This document shows, piece by piece, positions 16,116 to 24,775 of a stretch of DNA of 41,160 nt (positions are counted from its first letter, which is position 1; each line of letters begins with the position of its first letter). Below the pieces are notes generated by a model that did no database searches, was not told where the DNA came from, and saw only the letters and a program-made list of their open reading frames with translations. Position numbers and translations under genes: made by a program. Origin of the DNA: Candidatus Yaniella excrementavium (GTDB lineage: Bacteria; Actinomycetota; Actinomycetes; Actinomycetales; Micrococcaceae); contig DXCT01000063.1 of NCBI GenBank assembly GCA_019115865.1, positions 1 to 41,160 on the forward strand, read 5' to 3'.

Positions 16116-17306
16116 TTAGACGAAAGCAGAGATCCCGGTGATCGAGCGACCGACGATCAGTGCGTTGACTTCACGCGTGCCCTCAAACGTGTACAGTGAC
16201 TCGGCGTCGGCGAAGAACCGCGCCAGGTTGTAGTCCAGCACGATACCGTTGCCGCCGCCAATTTCACGGCCGAGAGCAACGGTTTCCCGCATCCTATCGC
16301 AGACCCACATTTTTGCCAGTGCGGCATCCTCATCCCGGCATTCGCCTCGTTCTTGGAGTTCACTGATGCGCACCGCAACACTCAGGGAGGCCGAGGCGTT
16401 ACCCAGCATGCGCGTCAATTTTTCTTGGATCAGCTGGAAGCTAGCGATTGGCTTGCCGAACTGCTCACGTTGTTTTGCATACGCCAGTGCGGCCTCATAC
16501 ACGCCAGCTTGTAGACCAGCAGCATTCCAGACGACATCGGGGCGCAGGGTGCGGAAAATGCGGTTGATATCGGCAAAGGAATTCACGCGTTTCAGACGGT
16601 AGGCGTCAGGAACTGGAACATCGGTCAGTTCTATGTTGGAGTTGTTGACCATGCGAACTGAGGTCTTGCCTGTAATCTTTGTCAGGCGTACCCCTGGATC
16701 ATCGGTTCTTGCCAAAAAGATTTTGGCTTGCCCGTCTGCCACGTCCATTGCGACCACAGCAATGTACTCGGACAGTGCCGCGTTGCCGATCCAGCGTTTG
16801 GCACCGTTAAGAATCCAAGTGCCATTCTCAAAGCGTGCTGTGGTTTCTAACCCGCGTGCGACGTCGGAGCCGTGGTCTGGTTCGGTCAGTGCAAAGCAGC
16901 CGGTCATCGAGAAATCTTTGATGGCGTCATCCCACTGCGCGACCTGCTCGGGGCTGCCACCATCGAGGACAACCGTGCGGAACATACCCGCTTGACCGCC
17001 GAATAAAATCCCAAGCGAGCTATCGGTGCGGGATAGTTCATAGTTGCGGAATCCTACGAACAGGGCTCGCGGTGTTTCTCCGGCAGCGCGCAATTCTGCA
17101 GGGTCCACCAGGTCGAGCCCTGCGAGACCTTCGCGGAGGTGGAGTGGCGTTTCGCCACGCTCCCAGTAATCATTGATCACCGGGGCGGCTTCTTCTTCTA
17201 AGAACCTGCGCAGGCGTTGCAGCACGGTTCGTTCGGCGTCGGTGAGCTGTTGTTCATAGCCCCAGAAATCGGCTGCATACAGTTTGGATTCAAGGTTGGT
17301 TTGCAT
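16116..17306 (-). CDS. Acyl-CoA dehydrogenase (PhdB-like)
   Basis: 396-residue FAD enzyme forming the alpha,beta double bond of an acyl-CoA. Three-domain layout: helical N-terminus, beta domain with CFALTEPDHGSDV, and a C-terminal bundle with QREQFGKPIASFQLIQEKL. The catalytic base is the Glu (about 375) in YTFEGTREVN, as in glutaryl-CoA-type members. I prefer ATG 17306, with GAGG upstream; a GTG at 17318 overlapping the previous stop is the alternative. It is the last gene of the CoA operon. In the C. glutamicum phd pathway an acyl-CoA dehydrogenase turns dihydrocinnamoyl-CoA into cinnamoyl-CoA, which fits this place. Confidence 0.87.
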   Translation of the reverse strand: MQTNLESKLYAADFWGYEQQLTDAERTVLQRLRRFLEEEAAPVINDYWERGETPLHLREGLAGLDLVDPAELRAAGETPRALFVGFRNYELSRTDSSLGILFGGQAGMFRTVVLDGGSPEQVAQWDDAIKDFSMTGCFALTEPDHGSDVARGLETTARFENGTWILNGAKRWIGNAALSEYIAVVAMDVADGQAKIFLARTDDPGVRLTKITGKTSVRMVNNSNIELTDVPVPDAYRLKRVNSFADINRIFRTLRPDVVWNAAGLQAGVYEAALAYAKQREQFGKPIASFQLIQEKLTRMLGNASASLSVAVRISELQERGECRDEDAALAKMWVCDRMRETVALGREIGGGNGIVLDYNLARFFADAESLYTFEGTREVNALIVGRSITGISAFV

Positions 17307-17314
17307 CTTCAGCC

Positions 17315-18193
17315 TCACACGAGTTTCAGTAGTCGAGCCGCATTGGTTTTGAATATCTTCTGGTTGACCTCATCTGGCAGACCCAGTCCCGCATAATCGC
17401 GCATCCAGCGCTCCGGTTTGATGGCCGGATAGTCTGATGCGAACAGGACTTTGTCTTGTAGATAGGTTCGGGCGGCTTGGACCAGTTTGGGTTCAAAGTA
17501 TTTTGGCGACCACCCCGATAAGTCAATCGACACATTGGCCTTATGGGTGGCAATGGCAATGGCTTCGTCTTGCCACGGGACCGATGGGTGCGCCATGATG
17601 ATCGGCAAGTTCGGGTGCCAGGCGGCCAGGTCATCCAGGTACATCGGGTTGGACAATGATAATCGGATGCCGAAGCCACCCGGCATGCCCGCCCCGATAC
17701 CGGTCTGGCCGGTATGGAAGATCACCGGCAGCCCGTATTCTTCGAGCTGGGTGAACAGTGGCGAAAATTGTTCGTCGTTGGGGGCAAAGCCCTGGGTGCT
17801 GGGATGAAATTTGAATCCCCGCACCCCGAAATCCTCCACCAGGGTGCGCGCCTTGTCCACAGCTTTTTGCCCTTGCAGCGGGTCAACGCTGGCAAAGGGA
17901 ATGAGCACGTCGTTATTGCGAGCGGCACCCAGAGCGATTTCTTCGCTACTATTCGGAGGGGTCTTCATATTGGTTTCCGAATCGACGGTAAACACCACCG
18001 CGGCCATCGACAATTCGCGGTAATAGTCTGCGATCTCATCGATGGTCGGTGATGGTCCGGTGCGTTTGAAATACGCGTCGGCAGCATCGAGCAACGGTTG
18101 TGGCAATGCGGCGTGCCCGCAGTCATCGGCTTCGATATGCACGTGCGTATCAATAGCAGTGACAGCATCAAGATCAATATTAGATTCGTACAT
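17315..18193 (-). CDS. Metal-dependent amidohydrolase, CouO/PhdC-like beta-ketothioester hydrolase
   Basis: 292-residue TIM-barrel amidohydrolase (Amidohydro_2). Metal-binding signature IDTHVHIE (H17, H19), FKFHP, VIFHTGQTG, IMAHPSVPW and a late aspartate in LFASDYPA. It sits between the CoA ligase and the acyl-CoA dehydrogenase. In the cou (Rhodococcus) and phd (Corynebacterium) clusters the equivalent gene is assigned the hydrolytic retro-Claisen cleavage of aryl-3-oxopropanoyl-CoA to a benzoate and acetyl-CoA, replacing a thiolase. No thiolase is present in this operon, which supports that role. The fold alone would also allow a decarboxylase or 4-oxalomesaconate hydratase (LigJ-like) reading. 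Confidence 0.82.
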   Translation of the reverse strand: MYESNIDLDAVTAIDTHVHIEADDCGHAALPQPLLDAADAYFKRTGPSPTIDEIADYYRELSMAAVVFTVDSETNMKTPPNSSEEIALGAARNNDVLIPFASVDPLQGQKAVDKARTLVEDFGVRGFKFHPSTQGFAPNDEQFSPLFTQLEEYGLPVIFHTGQTGIGAGMPGGFGIRLSLSNPMYLDDLAAWHPNLPIIMAHPSVPWQDEAIAIATHKANVSIDLSGWSPKYFEPKLVQAARTYLQDKVLFASDYPAIKPERWMRDYAGLGLPDEVNQKIFKTNAARLLKLV

Positions 18194-18205
18194 ACTGCAC
18201 CGTTT

Positions 18206-19798
18206 CTACGTCGTGGAGGTAATGCTGGTCTTGATGGTGCGCATGTCGAGTTTGCCGGTCGAGCCCCGATCAAGACTGTCGCGCAAGAAAATCTGTCGCG
18301 GTTTCTTATATCCGGCCAGGCGTTGACCAACGAACTCCAACAGCGCCTCTTCAGTGACGTCGTCGGTATCTTGCACGGCCACCATAGCCACGACGCGTTC
18401 ACCCCAGCGCTCGTCGGCAACACCAAAGACGACGGCGTCGGTGACGGCTGGATGGTCCAGCAGCACCTCTTCAACTTCGGCAGGGAAAACCTTTTCACCA
18501 CCGGTATTGACCACCGATGATCCACGCCCCAGCAATTCGATGTAGCGATCTACTTCGACTTTGACGTGATCGCCGGGCATGACGTACCTGGTTCCGTTGA
18601 TGATCGGATAGGTCTCTTGGGTTTTCTTGTCGTCCTTGTAGTAACCGCGTGGCAGCGCACCGCGGTAGCCCAGAATGCCGTAGGCGCCGGGCTGGTCCTG
18701 GACCTCGTGCATCGCCTCATCCAGCACTACCGCATCGGGAGTCAATTGGAAGCGCGTGGGCAAATCCTGCGCACTGCGGCTTATCCCCAGCGCATAGGGA
18801 CCACCCTCGGTCGAGGCGAGAATATCAATAATGACGACGTTGCCCAGGTTATGAATCCTGGTCTTGGTTTCATCGCTGAAACGCATGCCGGAGCTCATCG
18901 CGGAGGTCAAACTCGCCGACTCTGGCGAGCTGGCATATTTATCCCAGGCGTCCATCAAGGGGGTGGCCACCGCATCACCGGCAACGATGATGCGGGTGAC
19001 GTTTTCTTGTTCGATGGTTGTGACGGCCTGGCGGGTATCCAGACTCGGTGACGGCAACAGCACCACGGTTCCGCCCAGCAGGAACGTGTTCATCGCGGTG
19101 AACAGTGCGGTGGCATGGATGAACGGTGCCAGCGTAAACATGACCGTGGGTTCTAGGGAAGGGTCTTGAGCTACCGCCACGACTTCGTCCGGGGTTTGCG
19201 GGTCAGCAATGCCCAGCGCACCGTAGGTGGAGAACATCTGGATCTCTAGCAGGTCAGGTTCATCCCAGACCACTGCTTTGGGCACGCCCGTCGTCCCACC
19301 GGTGTAGACCATCAGCGTTCCGCCGGACGTCGGTGCTTCGGCATCCAGTGGCGCAAATTCTTCCAGGGAGTCATATGCGATCGCACCGGGCACGCCCAGT
19401 GGTTCGTCAGTCACTTCGATGAGGAGCTTGGGCACCGAGGTGGCGTCGATGCGTTGGACGGTCTCGGCTAGCGAGGTCGGATAGATCAGCGCGGCAGCTT
19501 CGCAGTTTTCTAACAGTGCGGTGACTTCGCCTTCGCGGTATCTGAAGTTGATCGATACCGGTACGGCGCCGATTTTCAAGGCCCCATAGAATGCGGTCAG
19601 GTACTCGGCACGGTTGTACATATAGAAGGCGATCGTATCGCCAGCACCGAGACCGTGATGCCGCAATAGGGCAGCAAAGCGGGCTGCTTGGTCCTCAAAT
19701 TCTTGATAGCTCAAGCGTTGGTCGCCAGCGACGATTGCTGTACGTTCCGGCACCGCCGCTGCGACAAGCTTCCAAAGTTCTGCGTAACTTCCACGCAT
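18206..19798 (-). CDS. Acyl-CoA synthetase (AMP-forming), hydroxycinnamate-CoA ligase-like
   Basis: 530 residues of the ANL superfamily: ATP and CoA activate a carboxylic acid to its thioester. Visible are the P-loop YTGGTTGVPK (165-174), ASTEGG, the hinge region YIELLGRGSSVVNTGGEKVFP, and the C-terminal catalytic lysine in STGKLDMRTIK (K516). AGGAG lies five bases before ATG 19798. It is the third gene of the MaoC-SDR-ligase-amidohydrolase-dehydrogenase operon and matches the position of CouL/PhdA. Substrates are probably p-coumarate, ferulate or similar acids. Short gaps on both sides indicate one transcript. Confidence 0.87.
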   Translation of the reverse strand: MRGSYAELWKLVAAAVPERTAIVAGDQRLSYQEFEDQAARFAALLRHHGLGAGDTIAFYMYNRAEYLTAFYGALKIGAVPVSINFRYREGEVTALLENCEAAALIYPTSLAETVQRIDATSVPKLLIEVTDEPLGVPGAIAYDSLEEFAPLDAEAPTSGGTLMVYTGGTTGVPKAVVWDEPDLLEIQMFSTYGALGIADPQTPDEVVAVAQDPSLEPTVMFTLAPFIHATALFTAMNTFLLGGTVVLLPSPSLDTRQAVTTIEQENVTRIIVAGDAVATPLMDAWDKYASSPESASLTSAMSSGMRFSDETKTRIHNLGNVVIIDILASTEGGPYALGISRSAQDLPTRFQLTPDAVVLDEAMHEVQDQPGAYGILGYRGALPRGYYKDDKKTQETYPIINGTRYVMPGDHVKVEVDRYIELLGRGSSVVNTGGEKVFPAEVEEVLLDHPAVTDAVVFGVADERWGERVVAMVAVQDTDDVTEEALLEFVGQRLAGYKKPRQIFLRDSLDRGSTGKLDMRTIKTSITSTT

Positions 19799-19821
19799 GA
19801 TGGCTCCTGGGTCTTCGCGGT

Positions 19822-20763
19822 TTATCGGGCAGTTTGAGTTTCAGGTGCCGGGCGTGGAATTGGGCCACTCGGCTGAGCCTGTGCTTCCATGCTCTGCGAC
19901 CACGCTGCATTGATGCCAGAGGCTGACCAGCCGCCGTCCTGAATCTCATTGACGAGTTCGGTTGGGTGCGAGTAGAGCGTCAAACGGTCCCCACCAATCC
20001 CGATGGCCTGGCCAGTCACATTGGCAGAAGCGTCCGAAACCAGCCACTCCAGCAGTGGGGCGACGTCTTCAGGGCTGCCCAGTGCGTGTTCCTGACGAGC
20101 CAACGGTGGCAGCGGTTGGCCCTGTTCGTACTGCTCTGCCCAGTCTTTATACATTGGGATGGTTGCGGTCATGGCGGTCATCGCGGTTGGGATCACAGCA
20201 TTTGCGGTGATGTTGTCGCGAGCCAGTTCCATCGACCAGGTGCGGGCCATGGCCACCAGGCCGGCTTTGGCTGCCGCGTAGTTGGTCTGACCAAAGCTGC
20301 CGAGCTGGCCGGCTGGGGAACCGATGACGATGAGTCGACCGCCCGTTCCTTGTTCGCGCAGATGTTTGATAACTTCGCGACCGCACAGGAAGGTGCCGCG
20401 CAAATGCGTCTTGACGACGAGGTCGAAATCTTCGTCGCTCATTTTCCATGAGACCCGGTCGCGGAGCACTCCGGCGTTAGCGACCAGTGCGTCCAGTCGA
20501 CCAAATTCGGATACTGCGGCAGAAACGAGCTGCTCGGCAGCCTCAGTGTCACCCACGGGAGCCACAACTGCAGTTGCCTTACCACCGGCCGCTAGGATTT
20601 CCTGGGTGGTGTCATTGGCTCCTTGTTCGTCGAGGTCATTCACCACGATTGAGGCGCCACGTTTGGCGAGCCACAGAGCGTACGCTTTACCGAGGCCGCG
20701 GCCACTGCCGGTGACAATGACGACTTTTCCAGTCAGGTCGTAACCGTTTTCAATATTGCTCAT
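19822..20763 (-). CDS. SDR-family 3-hydroxyacyl-CoA dehydrogenase (CouN/PhdD-like)
   Basis: 313 residues. Rossmann motif TGSGRGLG (19-26), NAGVLRD, and catalytic S149, Y162 and K166 (IGSPAGQLG, TNYAAAKAG). The extended C-terminus of about 60 residues is typical of 17beta-HSD4-type 3-hydroxyacyl-CoA dehydrogenases. The start is ATG 20763, which overlaps the MaoC stop (ATGA), so the two genes are translationally coupled. This pairing of hydratase and dehydrogenase gives the middle steps of cinnamoyl-CoA beta-oxidation: it would oxidise 3-hydroxy-3-arylpropanoyl-CoA to the 3-oxo thioester. Confidence 0.87.
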   Translation of the reverse strand: MSNIENGYDLTGKVVIVTGSGRGLGKAYALWLAKRGASIVVNDLDEQGANDTTQEILAAGGKATAVVAPVGDTEAAEQLVSAAVSEFGRLDALVANAGVLRDRVSWKMSDEDFDLVVKTHLRGTFLCGREVIKHLREQGTGGRLIVIGSPAGQLGSFGQTNYAAAKAGLVAMARTWSMELARDNITANAVIPTAMTAMTATIPMYKDWAEQYEQGQPLPPLARQEHALGSPEDVAPLLEWLVSDASANVTGQAIGIGGDRLTLYSHPTELVNEIQDGGWSASGINAAWSQSMEAQAQPSGPIPRPAPETQTAR

Positions 20764-21233
20764 TTGTAGTACCTCAAAACTAGTTCTGCCACGCATGCTG
20801 GCTTGGGATTATCTTCTACTTCAAAAATGACTTCGACGATGAGCTGATAGCCACCGGCAATTTCTTCGACCTTTTGCAGGGTTCCGCTCAGTCGAATGCT
20901 GCTATCCACCGGCACCGGTGCGGGAAACCGCAGATGGTTGAGCCCGTAATTCACTCCGGTTTTGAAGCCCGTCACGGTGAAGACGTCTGCCATCAGTGGC
21001 ACGACGCGGCTCAATGTCAGATACCCGTGGGCGACTGTTCGACCGAAGGGGCTCTCTGCCGCAGCTACCGGATCCACGTGAATGGGGTTGTGGTCACCGG
21101 AGACGTCCGCGTAGGCGCTGACATCTGCTTGTGTCAGTTGCTGCCAAGCTGATGGTCCAAAAGACTGGCCCTCATGGTTGGGCAAATCATCGATGGCGAT
21201 GGAAAGCTGATTGTCTATTGTTGACGAAGACAT
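20760..21233 (-). CDS. MaoC-like enoyl-CoA hydratase (CouM/PhdE-like)
   Basis: 157-residue single hot-dog-fold protein with the hydratase motif DVSGDHNPIHVDP (D47, H52) and FGRTVAHGYLTLS. It would hydrate cinnamoyl-CoA-type thioesters. I choose ATG 21233 with AGGA eight bases upstream; ATG 21239 and TTG 21251 are in frame. It is the first gene of the CoA operon. Its upstream region holds a TTGACA-type -35 element (21326-21321, minus strand) and a perfect 17-bp palindrome, the putative MarR site. Confidence 0.86.
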   Translation of the reverse strand: MSSSTIDNQLSIAIDDLPNHEGQSFGPSAWQQLTQADVSAYADVSGDHNPIHVDPVAAAESPFGRTVAHGYLTLSRVVPLMADVFTVTGFKTGVNYGLNHLRFPAPVPVDSSIRLSGTLQKVEEIAGGYQLIVEVIFEVEDNPKPACVAELVLRYYK

Positions 21234-21278
21234 TTTCATCCTGTCTTTCAATTCAGGTCAGGAAGTATTGAGCCTTTA

Positions 21279-21295
21279 TTTCAGGCTACCTGAAA
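21279..21295. promoter_or_regulatory. MarR-type operator, site A (maoC operon)
   Basis: TTTCAGG-CTA-CCTGAAA, a perfect palindrome with 7-base arms. It lies about 26 bases downstream of a TTGACA hexamer on the minus strand, near the expected start of transcription of the maoC operon, a place where binding would block RNA polymerase. It shares arms and spacer length with 23482-23498 and 24776-24792. Confidence 0.75.
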
Positions 21296-21400
21296 CCATA
21301 CTGTGCGACAGGGCACACATTGTCAAGTGATAAATTCAATTCTTGAAAAAGAAAACTATCTTAATCGAGTCATTCGGCGACAATCCAGTAAAAATGGAGG

Positions 21401-21877
21401 CTACCGCGGAAGGTCGCGCAGCGCTCGTCTGACATTTCGCAGGTGTTTGGCAAACTCTTCGCGGTCTCGCGGAGTCAAAGCTACGAGCAGCCTGGCTTCG
21501 AGATCATCCATCGCGGAACGCGCAGAACTCAACGTGTCGTGGCCAGTATCGGTGATATACAGGTGAAACCTGCGCATGTTTTCCGGATCCCGCTCACGCT
21601 GAATGAAACCAGAATCCAATAACACCGAAACATTTTCGGCCATCGTTTGAGCGCGCACGAACGACCTGCGAGCCAGTTCGGACGACGTAATGCCAGGCCA
21701 GCGCTCGAGCACGGCCAGTGCGGTGAATTGCGCCGTCGTCAGGCCGGCCTGCTGTGCGACTTCTTCCGTCGGGATGCGCAACCCCAGTTCGATTTGCTTG
21801 ATAGTGTAAATAAACCAGCCTGAATCAAGGTCCTGAAGTACATCAACAGAGCTCGACGTTTCTGTTTCAGATGTCAC
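21401..21877 (-). CDS. MarR-family transcriptional regulator (CouR/PhdR-like)
   Basis: 158 residues with a winged helix-turn-helix (TTAQFTALAVLERWPGITSS, ELARRSFVRAQTMAENVSVL) and the wing region QRERDPENMRRF. The start is GTG 21877 with GAGGAG at proper spacing. It lies between the MFS gene and the CoA operon in the same direction. CouR and PhdR, the MarR-type repressors of related clusters, respond to hydroxycinnamoyl-CoA or related compounds. By analogy this protein should bind the TTTCAGG-N3-CCTGAAA sites and be released by a pathway CoA ester. No copy of that site was found in front of marR itself. Confidence 0.86.
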   Translation of the reverse strand: MTSETETSSSVDVLQDLDSGWFIYTIKQIELGLRIPTEEVAQQAGLTTAQFTALAVLERWPGITSSELARRSFVRAQTMAENVSVLLDSGFIQRERDPENMRRFHLYITDTGHDTLSSARSAMDDLEARLLVALTPRDREEFAKHLRNVRRALRDLPR

Positions 21878-21890
21878 GCGGCATCACTCC

Positions 21891-22037
21891 TCAGTCTTTC
21901 GTCAGGCGGTCTTTCAACGTCGCCCAACGAGTGTGCAATGACAGTACCTTACCGAGCCCCACTCCTGGACTTCGACACCAGAGTGCTTCCCAGCTGCCAA
22001 CGATTGCACCTTCCACAATACCGGCGTCTTGAAGCTG
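21891..22037 (-). other. Possible relict or small open frame between MFS and marR
   Basis: A minus-strand frame of about 50 codons without a good start reads AGIVEGAIVGSWEALW, then VLSLHTRWATLKDRL, and ends with TGA right before the marR ribosome site. The composition is protein-like and the 3' end is clean, as if the C-terminus of a lost gene remained after the MFS gene was joined here. A GTG could start a 37-40 residue peptide. I do not recognise it. Confidence 0.25.
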
Positions 22038-22042
22038 TGAGA

Positions 22043-23416
22043 TTACTGCGCCGAGACCATCTCTTGGCGTTCGTCCGAAGCTGCGTCACGACGAGCAGCA
22101 TTTTGCGCTCGATAGTAGAGGCCCAAACCGGCAATGCTGAGCAGCATCAGCACGCTCGCGGTGACAACGTACAAGCCGATGGGCCAAGTCTGACCCGTGG
22201 CCGCAAATAACGTCGTGGCAATCATCGGTGCGAAACCGCCGCCCAGTATGGACCCGAACTGATAGGCCATCGATACGCCCGTGTACCGGATTCTGCTGGG
22301 GAATGCTTGTGTCAAAATCGGTGGAATGGCTGCGAAAGCGAAGCTTGTTGAGGCATGTGCGGCAACGGTTGCAATACCTGCCAACAGGAGATTTCCGGTC
22401 TCAAATAACGGAAAGAATATGATCGCGGTAATCGACATCAACACGGCGCCAATCCCTGCAAGGATCCTCGGGTTGGTCCGGTCCACCACGGTTGCCAAAT
22501 AAGGCATCATGATTAGCTGGATCACGCAGCACAAGATACCGATCCACAGCAGATCGTTACGGTCGTAGCCCAACGAGGTGGTGCCATAGGAGAGCGCCCA
22601 GGTCAGGACCAGGTAGGCGAGCACTGGCGGAACTGCGGCAATGATAATCGTAAAGCCCAGCGGGGCCTTGTATCCGCACAGCACCTCCATCAGCGGCAAG
22701 GCTTTCGGCTCATTGGCAACTGAGGCTTCGAATATAGGACTTTCGGTCAAGCGTCGGCGATACCAAATTGACAACACCACCAGCAGGACGCTGAACAGAA
22801 ACGCGATTCTCCAGCCCCATTCAATAAAGGCCGGACCGGTCAGCGCACCGAGCACGATCAGCACCAGGCTGCTCAGCAATAATCCGGCAGGCAGTCCCAT
22901 CATTGGGGCCGCACCGTAAAGCGCCTTGCGATTGGCTGGAGCATGCTCAACAGCCATGGTGACAGCGCCACCCCATTCAGCACCTACCGCAAGCCCCTGC
23001 ACGAGTCGCAGTACGACCAGCAAGATCGGAGCGGCGACGCCGATTTGTTCATAGGACGGCAATAGGCCGATGAAAGTCGACACGATCCCCATGACTGTCA
23101 GCGATAAGATCAGCATCTTTTTGCGGCCCACTCTGTCGCCAAAGTGGCCGGCCAGGATCCCGCCGAGCGGTCGTGCAATAAACCCGAATGCGAAGCTCGC
23201 AAATGCACCCAGCTGGGATGCCGTGGAGCTATCGGATGGGAAGAATTGTGGACCAAAAATCAGTGCGGCGCACGCGGCATAAAGATAAAAGTCGTACCAC
23301 TCGATTGTGGTGCCCATAAATGTTGCGCGCACTGCGCGCCGGGCTTCGGCGCGTTGTTCGGCTCTACTCAGCCCCGCGAGGTCTGCGGTACGAGTAGTGG
23401 AGTCTGTCCTGGACAT
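22043..23416 (-). CDS. MFS transporter, metabolite:H+ symporter (MHS) family, aromatic acid uptake
   Basis: 457 residues with 12 predicted membrane spans. MHS-type signature: TIEWYDFYLYAACAALIFGP at the first helix, the loop motif GHFGDRVGRKK between helices 2 and 3, and RLVQGLAVGAEWGGAV in helix 4. ATG 23416 follows GAGAGG. Members carry shikimate, benzoates, 4-hydroxybenzoate and other acids with protons. Its place beside marR and its palindromic operator match CouT/PhdT, so uptake of hydroxycinnamates is the best guess. Confidence 0.87.
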   Translation of the reverse strand: MSRTDSTTRTADLAGLSRAEQRAEARRAVRATFMGTTIEWYDFYLYAACAALIFGPQFFPSDSSTASQLGAFASFAFGFIARPLGGILAGHFGDRVGRKKMLILSLTVMGIVSTFIGLLPSYEQIGVAAPILLVVLRLVQGLAVGAEWGGAVTMAVEHAPANRKALYGAAPMMGLPAGLLLSSLVLIVLGALTGPAFIEWGWRIAFLFSVLLVVLSIWYRRRLTESPIFEASVANEPKALPLMEVLCGYKAPLGFTIIIAAVPPVLAYLVLTWALSYGTTSLGYDRNDLLWIGILCCVIQLIMMPYLATVVDRTNPRILAGIGAVLMSITAIIFFPLFETGNLLLAGIATVAAHASTSFAFAAIPPILTQAFPSRIRYTGVSMAYQFGSILGGGFAPMIATTLFAATGQTWPIGLYVVTASVLMLLSIAGLGLYYRAQNAARRDAASDERQEMVSAQ

Positions 23417-23481
23417 AATGTGATCCTCTCTAAAGGTCCGTCATTACCGGTAGCTCAGCGCACTCATCAGCACCCTGAGCC

Positions 23482-23498
23482 TTTCAGGTCACCTGAAA
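23482..23498. promoter_or_regulatory. MarR-type operator, site B (MFS gene)
   Basis: TTTCAGG-TCA-CCTGAAA, a perfect palindrome with the same arms and spacing as site A but a different spacer. It is 66 bases upstream of the MFS start codon. A TTGACT hexamer lies further upstream on the same strand. Confidence 0.75.
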
Positions 23499-23581
23499 TA
23501 TGAGGCGAGACGTTCCCTTTGAGTAGTCAAATTTTGGGGTGTCGCTACGAATAAAGCTGTGCAGTGTGGAATCTTCGATTT

Positions 23582-23620
23582 CCCGCGGCGTCGAGACACT
23601 GCCGACCTCGGCGCCGCGGG
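23582..23620. terminator. Hairpin terminator between the binding-protein and MFS genes
   Basis: CCCGCGGCGTCGAG pairs with CTCGGCGCCGCGGG (one G-U pair), loop about 11 bases. It lies 40 bases past the stop of the minus-strand binding-protein gene and isolates it from the MFS promoter. Confidence 0.7.
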
Positions 23621-23659
23621 GCACGGATTTTTGTCGCGGATGTGCATCCCGCAAAACAG

Positions 23660-24628
23660 CTACTCTTCGAAGAAGAAGCCTTCTGAGATCGGGTTTTCTT
23701 CGACGAATTCGTATTTGACCATCAAGTCAGACAGCTGTTGAATTGCTTCTGTTGGGATGGCTGCATCGTGGGTTTCCAGATCAGATGCGATCTCGGCAAC
23801 TTCCTGCGGAACATCCATGAACTCGATGACAGCTTCCATGGCGCCCTCTTCATCAGCAGCAAAGGCTGTGAGCACGTCATCCATGGCCGCTTGATACCGT
23901 CGCACTAGGTCGGGGTCTTCATCAACGAGTTCACCGGTGACAAAGCTGACCACAGTTGGCATTCCGGACACAATTTGGTTCGGGTGACCCAGCAGTTTAT
24001 AGTCATCGCTTTCCAGCGCATTGTGCATGAACGGCTCGGGCAACCAGACGGCGTCCACATTGCCACGCTCCAACTGAGATTCCATATCAGGGAAGTTCAG
24101 CTCGACGAAGTTCACCTGTGCTGGGTCCCCGCCGTCTTGGTCCACAGATTCCATAATGGTCAGATCGCCCTGGCCCCGAAGCGCATTGACTGCGACTTCA
24201 GCACCCTCAAGGTCGGCCCACGTCTCGATACCCGAGTCGGCTCGCACGACGACGCCATTGACATCTTGGCCCTCTGGCAGCGAGTTCTGATAACCACTCA
24301 CGACTCGCATATCGAGGCCTTGATCTACGGCGAGCAAGAGGTTGGAGACGTTGCCGATCACGACATCCATGTCACCGGCTTGGAGTGCCGGAAGCATTTC
24401 CGCGCCACCGGAGCTTGCTTGGGCGGTGACATCGAGTCCATGCTCTTCGAAGATGCCATGGTCGATGCCGTAGGGAATTGCCGCATAAGCAGCAATCGGA
24501 ATGATTCCCACGGTGAGTTCGTCTAATTCGCCATCCGCCGCAGCATCGGGTTCATCATTGGAACATGCCGATAAGGACAGCGCTAAGAGGGCTGCCGACG
24601 TCAACGAAATCGTTTTCTTGAACTTCAA
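23660..24628 (-). CDS. ABC substrate-binding lipoprotein (NitT/TauT type) of the phenylpropanoid module
   Basis: 322 residues with lipobox LSAC (about residue 22), then the NMT1/SsuA fold (LTVGIIPIAAYAAIPYGIDHG, GLDVTAQASSGGAEMLPALQ, VDAVWLPEPFMHN). The start codon is TTG at 24628 with AAGGAG six bases upstream. It stands alone, with its own promoter carrying a MarR-type palindrome and a terminator behind it. It has no permease or ATPase beside it and must use the importer at 4.8-7.5 kb or one outside the window. Co-control with the CoA operon suggests it binds a hydroxycinnamate or related acid. Confidence 0.86.
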   Translation of the reverse strand: MKFKKTISLTSAALLALSLSACSNDEPDAAADGELDELTVGIIPIAAYAAIPYGIDHGIFEEHGLDVTAQASSGGAEMLPALQAGDMDVVIGNVSNLLLAVDQGLDMRVVSGYQNSLPEGQDVNGVVVRADSGIETWADLEGAEVAVNALRGQGDLTIMESVDQDGGDPAQVNFVELNFPDMESQLERGNVDAVWLPEPFMHNALESDDYKLLGHPNQIVSGMPTVVSFVTGELVDEDPDLVRRYQAAMDDVLTAFAADEEGAMEAVIEFMDVPQEVAEIASDLETHDAAIPTEAIQQLSDLMVKYEFVEENPISEGFFFEE

Positions 24629-24775
24629 TTTAAGCTCCTTATGAGTTTTCCATGCGCCACTCCAGCCCTTGAAGAGCCGATGGCAGACGCCACGTGGGCT
24701 ACCGAAACAGATGATCAGACTCCCAATAGGCCGAGTCGAGAATATGTAATGCGACTCACATCACATCTTATAGTG

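Noticed and set aside
17315-18193. 4-Oxalomesaconate hydratase (LigJ) reading of the amidohydrolase
   Set aside because: Same broad superfamily, but the gene is inside the CoA operon without a thiolase, as in cou/phd clusters, and is far from ligAB with a different promoter.
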